A stretch of DNA of 13,008 bases. It comes from Thalassiosira profunda. Lineage: Eukaryota > Bacillariophyta > Thalassiosirophyceae > Thalassiosirales > Thalassiosiraceae. The stretch covers positions 1 to 13,008 of the forward strand of contig JALLAP010000442.1 of NCBI GenBank assembly GCA_036939355.1, read 5' to 3'. The notes beneath the pieces are model-generated. The model saw only the letters and a list, made by a program, of their open reading frames with translations, was not told the origin of the DNA and did no database searches. A program made the position numbers and the translations under genes. How positions within the stretch are numbered: the stretch's first letter is position 1; every line of letters starts with the position of its first letter. Shown in pieces: positions 7,128-13,008 of this stretch.

Positions 7128-9409
7128 ATGGTATCCTACCGCCTCCCATCGCTTCTCCTGTCCCTAGCACCGACGCTGGCTGGCGCGGCAAGCGCTGAGG
7201 CCGAGCGTCAGGTCGAGGCGATTCTCCAGGTGAGACTACTTGCAAGATGATGTGTGTCGCCGCTCGCTCATTCTCCAATCCTCATGCGCCTTCACCATAC
7301 GTTCCCAGCGGATGGAGACGGACGTCCTCGCGTTCCGCGACGAGATGGAGCGAGCTTACAGCCTCCGCTGCGACGCTGCCACCCTCGCCGAGTGCTCCGA
7401 GAGCAACTTCAACGATTGCTCTTCGACCTACCCCGGTCAACAGTGCATGCAAGCCGACGAGCTTGTGATTTCCCGCTGTGGAGATGGCACCGCGTGCAAC
7501 GGTAAGCGAGAGTCTCACCTCCTTTTACACGAACCTCTCCCCATCGCTCTCGGCTTACATCACTGTATGTGAATATCCAAAGGTTTGTGGAGTAAGGAGG
7601 AGACGGCCGTCCGCATCCCCGAGAACCTCGTCGACGCCTCCAGCAATCCGGAAGATCAGGAAGTCATCGAGAGTGTCTGCTACTCCCGTCTCGCCGAACC
7701 CTTCATGGTCGACAACTACAGCCTCGGGAACCAGATGTACTTCGGATCTCGCACGGGAGCCTTTCGCATCGTCCCGGCGAGGCAATCGGAGACGTGCGGC
7801 GCCTACGATCCTCGTCGTCGTCCCTGGTACGTGGCCGCGAGCTCTGGCCCGAAGGATGTCGTTCTTGTAATCGATGTGTCGGGATCGATGCTCGACTACA
7901 ACCGCCTCGGGCTCGCCAAGGACGCTGCGAAGACTGTGGTGGACACGCTAACGGTAGCCGACAGGGTGGCCATCGTCGCCTTCTCCGACACTGCGTCGAT
8001 GGTAGGAGGGCATTCGAGCCTCATCCGCGCCACCAAGGAGAACAAGAGCGCGCTAATGCAAGCCATCGACGGCCTCTCTGCGAAAGGGGCCACGAATTTC
8101 CACGATGGTTTCAAGGTCACCTTCGATGCACTCGAGACTACGATTAGGAACGAGGCCACCACCGGATGCAACATCGCCGTCTTGTTCTTGACGGACGGTG
8201 AGAGCACCACCGGGCCGGGAAACGACGATACGATCAAGCTTGTGAACGAGCGCACCGAACAGCTCTCTACGAACTGGGACAGGGACACCACCGTCTTTAC
8301 GTTCAGCCTTGGCCAGCAAGCCGATCACGGTGAGTCGCCTTGTCTCGTTTCGTTGTATCTCTGCCTTTGCAAAAGCGCTCACGTCACGTGTCCATTCTCT
8401 CTGCAGATGTGACGAAGAAAATTGCTTGCTCTACCGGAGGGCTGTGGACGCCTGTCGATGATTTTGACCAGGATCTTGTCACTGCGATGAGCTCTTACTA
8501 CATGCTTTACGCACAGGGCCTTGGTAAGACGCTTGCACTGCTACTTTGCGTTGTCATCGCTCGTTCTGATGTTGACAGCACCTTCTTTGAATCAAAAGGA
8601 GAGGGAGGCAACGAAGACTTCACGGCCTGGGTAAGTTGCGCGCCGGTTTGCTATGTCTTGCCCTTCGCTCGTTCCGCTGCTAACAGTGGCTTCTCTGAAC
8701 AAACCAGGTCGAACCGTATACTTTCTATACTGCCGGCAAGAAAGGCACGTCTGTATCGACGCCCGTGTACGACAGGTCGGTCGACCCGCCTCTCTTCCTC
8801 GGAGCTGCGACGGTGGACATGTACCTCGATGATTTAGAGGAGTTGCTTGGCGAAGATGCCTCCTCCTCAAAGATGCTCGAAAGATTCGTCCTCCTCTCGA
8901 CGGCTCGGTGTCCAAAGATCGAATTGACCGAGATGGAGCGGGACGCACTCCGGTACCTCGGCGGGGGCGATGCAGCGGTGTGCGGAGCGAGCAACTTCAC
9001 CAGCGCGTCGTCCGCAGGCATCATTCTGCCTGAGAAGTGCTTTCAGAGCGACTGGCCAAAGACACTGTGGGAGAATGAGGATCACGATGGGAAGGACTAC
9101 GAAGACCGCGCCTGCTGCGCCGTAGGCAGCACTGTGCCCTCTGACACTTGCCCAGACGAGACCGCGGTGGCCTTGGTAAGCGAATCGAGCAACACTGGAT
9201 TGATTGTCGGAGTTGTTGTGGCAGTTGTTGTTGCCTTGGGGCTGCTCGTGCTTGCGATGGAAAAGTCCAAGAAGCATCAGAAGCAGCTGCGCATGCAGTC
9301 CTCGATTGATGTTCAGGTGACAGTGATGCCCCCACCGACGGCTCCAGGCTTTGTCGGCGAAGAACCCGCTCCCAAATACGATGAGGCGAATGCGATCAGG
9401 GCGATTTGA
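7128..9409 (+). CDS. VWA/Cache-like type I membrane protein (alpha2delta-like layout)
   Basis: Six exons (7128-7229, 7309-7501, 7583-8329, 8407-8523, 8599-8630, 8708-9409) encode 630 residues. Introns are 75-81 nt with GTGAGA/GTAAGC/GTGAGT/GTAAGA/GTAAGT donors. A signal peptide (about 1-22) leads to a Cys-containing region, then YDPRRRPWYVAAS (about 173-185), a motif typical of Cache/alpha2delta proteins just before the VWA domain. The VWA domain (about 190-345) has a complete MIDAS: Asp196-X-Ser198-X-Ser200, Thr269 in GATNF, and Asp303 in LTDGES. A second Cache-like part follows with WVEPYTFY (from 397), a TPVYD loop and LGAATVDM. One transmembrane helix (about 561-580) and a short Lys-rich, then Pro-rich cytoplasmic tail end the protein. 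By analogy it is a surface protein that binds a divalent metal-dependent ligand, as an adhesion, sensor or channel-auxiliary protein. Domains are clear; the function is inferred. Confidence 0.88.
8524..8598 (+). other. 75-nt stop-free intron 4 of the VWA gene
   Basis: The donor is GTAAGA and the acceptor is caaaag at 8593-8598. The nearer-looking acceptor gacag ending at 8578 would shift the frame, and only the AG at 8597-8598 keeps both sides in register. The intron is a multiple of three and has no stop in the host frame, so retention would add 25 residues. The acceptor is pyrimidine-poor, so the splice itself is less certain than the others. It is followed by an exon of only 32 nt. Confidence 0.65.
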
Positions 9410-9724
9410 ATGTGTGGGGGTTGGGGACTTCGTGAAGCTATGTCTGCGCTGAGAGTCAACGAGCAGAAGAAATGAGACAGCTGACAGACTGAAATGAATA
9501 TGTGTAGTTGCATTGTAACAGAATAGGACGATAAGATCTCTCTTGCTTATGTTTCGACCTACTAAAGGGAGCCTCTGCTCCTGTGAATGGCGAGTGCGAC
9601 GCGCGACGGTCGCCTTTCTGCGTGTGTTGTTGCGTGGCCTCCTTTTTAGCTTTTCGAGGCCTCCATGATGGGTGAATGGTACGAGTGTCTCTGTTCGTTT
9701 GGCAGTTCTGTCTTTCCCTGATGC
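9410..9724. other. 3' intergenic spacer between convergent VWA and bHLH-PAS genes
   Basis: 315 bp shared by the 3' ends of the VWA gene (+) and the bHLH-PAS gene (-). An open minus-strand frame crosses this spacer as a continuation of the bHLH-PAS gene, but only because the duplicated block and N at 9727-9871 shift the frame past the real stop. Its translation is low-quality and does not look like a protein domain. No other gene is seen. Confidence 0.6.
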
Positions 9725-12486
9725 TCATTCCACCTCTGAGATTGCGCAGTTGAAGAACTTGGGCCGGCCATCGGCCGTGCGAACCAGGGAGATGTTGANA
9801 TTCCACCTCTGAGATTGCGCAGTTGAAGAACTTGGGCCGGCCATCGGCCGTGCGAACCAGGGAGATGTTGAGCTGGAGCTGTGACGAGACAATAGAAATG
9901 AACAAGGAATGTGTGAGAAAGGTGCTGACGAAAGTGCACATCCATCGACCGCCGCCAAGCTTTGCAGTGCTCACCGTGCGATTCTTCCTCCGCGTGTGCT
10001 TCACCCTCCCGGTCCAGTGGTCGACCGTGCACCTCGAGAAATCAGCGCCCGGTCCTGCAGTAGTCGGCTCTGCCCCTGACGACCCGGACCCGGACCCGGA
10101 CACCTCGTTACCACTGCTCCCCGAGTCTCCTTCCATCGACCTCGTCAAATCGCTCTTCACGCACGAGTCGCTCGAGCTCGACGACGTCCCGCCACCGTCG
10201 CCCTCCTCCGAACTGATGGCTTGGCGCGAGGACGCGCTCGGAGCGGGGGCGCGGAGCATATCGCTCATGGCCGCGTAGACCGCCTCCATGTCCTCGCCGC
10301 CGAGCAAGTTGAAGAGGCTGAGGCGGTGGGGCTTGCGGACGCGCACTTCGGTGGGGAGGTCTTTGTCCCTCTGCTCATGCTGTTTGGGACTGCCGCTGCC
10401 GGAGCGGTGGAAGTCGGGTGTCTTCACGGCCATGGAGGAGTTGGCCACGCTGGACGTCGAGACGGCAACCGCCTGCCCGGGCTGCTGCGGCCCGCCAACG
10501 CCGATGACGGGCGGGGTCGACCCCTGCCGCCAAGCCCCGTGTCGCGGGACGTTCTCATCCCCCAGAAGCTCGCTTCGCGTGTACTCCGAAATCCGCAGGA
10601 ACTCGTCGTTGCAGTCCACGAACCGCCCGTCGACGTTGGCGACGGCCAGCGCCGCGCCGCAGCCCGCGAAGATGGACTTGTAGTCGATGCCCTGGACGAA
10701 GACCCGGAACTCCTCGTCGGTCGACTGTCCGGCCGCCGACGAGGTCGACGAGGCGGGCATGGACCGGTGGGTTTGGACAGTAGTCGTCATGCCCCCCGTC
10801 AGCGCCCCGCCCAACGCAATCCCACCATTTGAGGAGGCCTCGTTGGCCAGCTGGTCCGCGCCAGAAATAGTGTCCAACAGCCGCCGATGCTCCTCGTCCA
10901 GGCTCTTGGACCGGCCCTGGAGCATCTTGATGTAGTTCGCCACGCTCACGAGGGTCGAGTGCCGATCGGGCTTGAAGTGCACCCCGGCCTCGCTGAGGAC
11001 GTTCCGCAGCTCGGCGATGCGGTCGGCGATGCGGTGGCTCCGCTCCTGCTCGCGCATGTTGCGCTCGGAGCGGCGCTTCTGCCGCTCGCCCTCGTCCTCG
11101 GAGACGGGGAGGGTGCCGGCCGTGGCGGAGGCCCGGCGCTTGCGTTTGCCCGTGCTGGGACGATAGCCCGGCTTCGTCGGGGGATTGGTGGCGCTCCCCA
11201 CGGCGACCGGAGCGGAGGCCACTCTCGGCAGGGCGGACGAGACTGCCGCTTGTGGGACGGGCGAGCCGGCGGTGGCGGCCTGCAACGACGGGGTCGGGAA
11301 GCCCATGGAAGCATCCCAGGTGAGCCCCAAATTGATCTGCTGCTGCTGTTGCTGCTGGGCTTGGGTCTGAAGTCCCATTTGCGACATCAAACTGTTCCCC
11401 TGGCCTTGGAGATGCTGCGGCTGGGGCGCGGCCACGGAGGCCACCTGGAAGGGCGATTGCTGAGCCTGGGCTGGAGGATTTGATTGGGGCTGAAGGAGCA
11501 AGGAGGCAAAATGTCAGTCGAGATGAAATGAATAGATCGTATCTGACCGGAGGATGTTCATATCATATGTGCTCATCTCTCAACATGCCCCAAACAGATC
11601 CCCACACCATATCGCCAAATGCCATCCCAGCCTCCTAAACCCCAACCAACTGCAACAATCCCCAACCGCAATACCACAGGCAGAAGCCAAAACTCACCTG
11701 GACTTGGTTTCCCCCCGCGAACAACTCCGTCCCCAGCAAGTGGGGATTTTCCCCCAATCCCCCCGCACTCCCCGCGGCCACGGAAATGGGCTTGGGGGCG
11801 AACGCAGGGGGCAGCTGGACCATCCCCCGCGCCGCATAATTCAGTGGCCTCGGTTGCCCTTGGGCTGGAACTGGCGCCTGTCCTCCCTGAGCGATAGGTT
11901 GCCCTTGAGTGGGGTTGGCGTGGCCGCTTCCCCCCATGGAAGCGCCGGAGGAGTGGGTCAGGGAGCTCATCTCCGAGACCAGGCGGCCCGGGGGCGCCTT
12001 GCGCTTCCTCCCCGCCCCGGACACATCTTGTGCCTTGTTATTGTTGCCGGGGAAGGCTGAGTTTGGAGAGGGAGGGAACGGGGGATCCAACGTCCCGAAC
12101 AACGTCCCCCCCGCGGGGATCGCCTCGGGATCGCCGAGGAGGGCGTCGAGGGAGGCGTTGAAGGCGTCGTCGTCCATGGACTCGCCCCGGTCCAACGCTG
12201 CCCGGAGGAGGGGGTCGGGGACGGTTGAGTTTGGGAGGGGGTTGGGCATGTTTATGGAGAGGCCGCCCACGGTGTTGTTATCGGAGGGGGCGGCCGTGGA
12301 GGCCGAGCCCATCGCGGCGGCGGCGGTCATGGACATGTCGTGCGAGGCCGCGCCCGGGGAGGCCGGGGCCTTCGCGTCCGCCGCGGGAGCGCCCTCGCAG
12401 GAGCCCGCCGCGGGGAGGAAGGTCATCATGTCCCGAGGGCCGACGCTGGCGGTTTGTGCCGCCGAAGCGCGGGGTTGATTCCGCAT
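9725..12486 (-). CDS. bHLH-PAS transcription factor, last exon broken by an assembly duplication
   Basis: Three exons on the minus strand: 12486-11698, 11489-9975 and 9878 down to a TGA at 9727-9725, the last reached when the two 72-bp copies around N9799 are treated as one. This gives about 794 residues. Exon 1 and early exon 2 are low-complexity, rich in Pro, Gly, Ala, Ser and Gln, with a polyGln run, as in activation domains. Basic KRKRR (about 378-382) may be a nuclear signal. The bHLH domain is at about 404-459: RNMREQERSHRI basic region, helix RIAELRNVL, a loop with FKPDRHSTL, helix ANYIKMLQ. The PAS domain starts at about 527, is interrupted by two low-complexity inserts, and ends with LVRTADGRPKFFNCAISEVE. 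It is a nuclear DNA-binding regulator. The layout resembles diatom bHLH-PAS proteins, the family that includes the circadian regulator RITMO1; orthology is not shown. An in-frame ATG at 12576 could add 30 residues at the start. Confidence 0.85.
9727..9871. repeat. Exact 72-bp tandem duplication around a single N (assembly join)
   Basis: Bases 9727-9798 and 9800-9871 are identical by eye over all 72 positions, and the only base between them is the N at 9799. That is the signature of two contig ends that overlap but were joined with a one-base gap. The duplicate breaks the last exon of the bHLH-PAS gene: read as given, the minus frame runs on past the stop; read with one copy, it ends in TGA right after the PAS domain. 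Confidence 0.93.
9879..9974 (-). other. 96-nt stop-free intron 2 of the bHLH-PAS gene
   Basis: On the minus strand the donor is ACG|GTGAGC and the acceptor is GTCACAG|CTCCAG. Phase is 0, the length is 96 nt, and there is no in-frame stop, so retention would insert 32 residues into the C-terminal PAS beta-strands. Removing it joins KNRT to LQLNISL, which restores the usual strand pattern of the domain; that favours a true intron. Confidence 0.75.
11490..11697 (-). other. 208-nt intron 1 of the bHLH-PAS gene
   Basis: The minus-strand donor is CAG|GTGAGT and the acceptor is CTTCAG|CCCC, phase 0. It contains in-frame stops, and it joins two Gln/Pro-rich coding stretches. At 208 nt it is more than twice as long as any other intron in the window; I see no conserved element within it. 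Confidence 0.8.
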
Positions 12487-13008
12487 CGTGGTGCTGCAAT
12501 TGATGTCGATTCGATGAGGGAGGTGACGTGGGCATAAATTTGGTAGGGAGCTGGCGGCCGCGCGGCAAAATCTCATATGTGCGTGGAGAGGAAACGAACG
12601 CAAAAGTTGGAGCTGGGCGCGGGGGTTGCCCTCGTGTTCAACGCCAGCTGTTTTCCTTGTTCCTCAGCCAGAAAATTGCTATCGCAGCGACTCTTTTTCT
12701 GCTAAAGTAGCAAACTTTGTTATTGAATTAGAGCCTTACAAAAGTCATTCGACAGATGTGAGACACGAACCGCTCGTAGACGCGATCCAGAAGGGAAGCC
12801 AGCGCACACAGATTTCACGTGCGTCTCCGGACTTTTTCCAACTCTGGGGGTGTCGCTTTGGTTGACTATCTGACCTCTTCCGACACACGTCAGCTACCTT
12901 CCACACACCAAGCCAGTAGGTATCAGATCAGTAGGCTGGGCTTATGGAAAGAATGGTTGCTTCCATCACATCGGAGGGTGGTACCGCTTGTTGACGTCGT
13001 CCTCCTTC
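12487..13008 (-). promoter_or_regulatory. Upstream region of the bHLH-PAS gene
   Basis: 522 bp to the window edge without a convincing coding sequence on either strand. It should include the 5' UTR and promoter of the bHLH-PAS gene. A palindromic E-box/G-box CACGTG lies at 12816-12821, 330 bp before the ATG at 12486, and a CRE-like TGACGTC at 12992-12998. Part of the region may belong to a neighbouring gene beyond the window. Confidence 0.45.

Noticed and set aside
8579..8630. Use of the acceptor at 8577-8578 for VWA exon 5
   Set aside because: It would put the following residues and exon 6 out of frame; the AG at 8597-8598 preserves the frame on both sides.
9456..9724. Minus-strand continuation of the bHLH-PAS frame after the N
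   Set aside because: It exists only because the 72-bp duplicate plus N shifts the frame. With one copy the gene stops at 9725-9727.
10221..10832. Long + strand open frames opposite the bHLH-PAS gene
   Set aside because: High GC and biased third positions make antisense frames stay open; the minus frame holds recognisable bHLH and PAS segments and the + frames do not.
1..13008. CRISPR arrays, rRNA, insertion sequences or viral genes
   Set aside because: No regularly spaced repeats, rRNA-like blocks, transposase or capsid/polymerase motifs were seen on either strand.

Overview
The window is nuclear DNA from a eukaryote, most likely a diatom or a close stramenopile relative. The evidence is short GT-AG introns (68-96 nt, with one of 208 nt), compact GC-rich intergenic spaces, monocistronic genes on both strands, and a bHLH-PAS transcription factor whose basic region and PAS segments look diatom-like. 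A centric diatom such as Thalassiosira is my best guess, from pattern memory and not from a search. One ambiguous base (N at 9799) sits between two identical 72-bp copies and marks an assembly join.

Layout, left to right. (1) 3-826 (+): the C-terminal part of a cathepsin D/pepsin-like aspartic protease, two visible exons, 5' end outside the window. (2) 927-2633 (-): one uninterrupted ORF that joins a PIG-L type GlcNAc-PI de-N-acetylase (GPI-anchor synthesis) to a C-terminal TLDc domain, an unusual fusion. (3) 3221-5067 (+): a BT1-family folate/biopterin transporter, two exons, divergent from gene 2; the intergenic region between them carries three evenly spaced TTAGTAA/TTACTAA elements. (4) 5580-6641 (+): an intronless type II membrane sulfotransferase-like protein that lacks the usual 5'-PSB lysine, preceded by a short telomere-like tract and a C-run tract. 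(5) 7128-9409 (+): a six-exon secreted/type I membrane VWA protein with Cache-like flanks, resembling the calcium-channel alpha2delta layout, with an intact MIDAS. (6) 12486-9725 (-): a three-exon bHLH-PAS transcription factor; its last exon crosses the assembly join, and collapsing the duplication gives a clean stop at the end of the PAS domain.

The genes do not form a pathway or operon. Several act in or on the secretory and membrane system (aspartic protease, GPI deacetylase, sulfotransferase, VWA receptor-like protein, transporter), but this may be coincidence. Gene pairs 1/2 and 5/6 converge, and pair 2/3 diverges from a shared promoter region. I see no rRNA, tRNA, CRISPR or transposon genes. 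The strongest candidate for something undescribed is the PIG-L-TLDc fusion.
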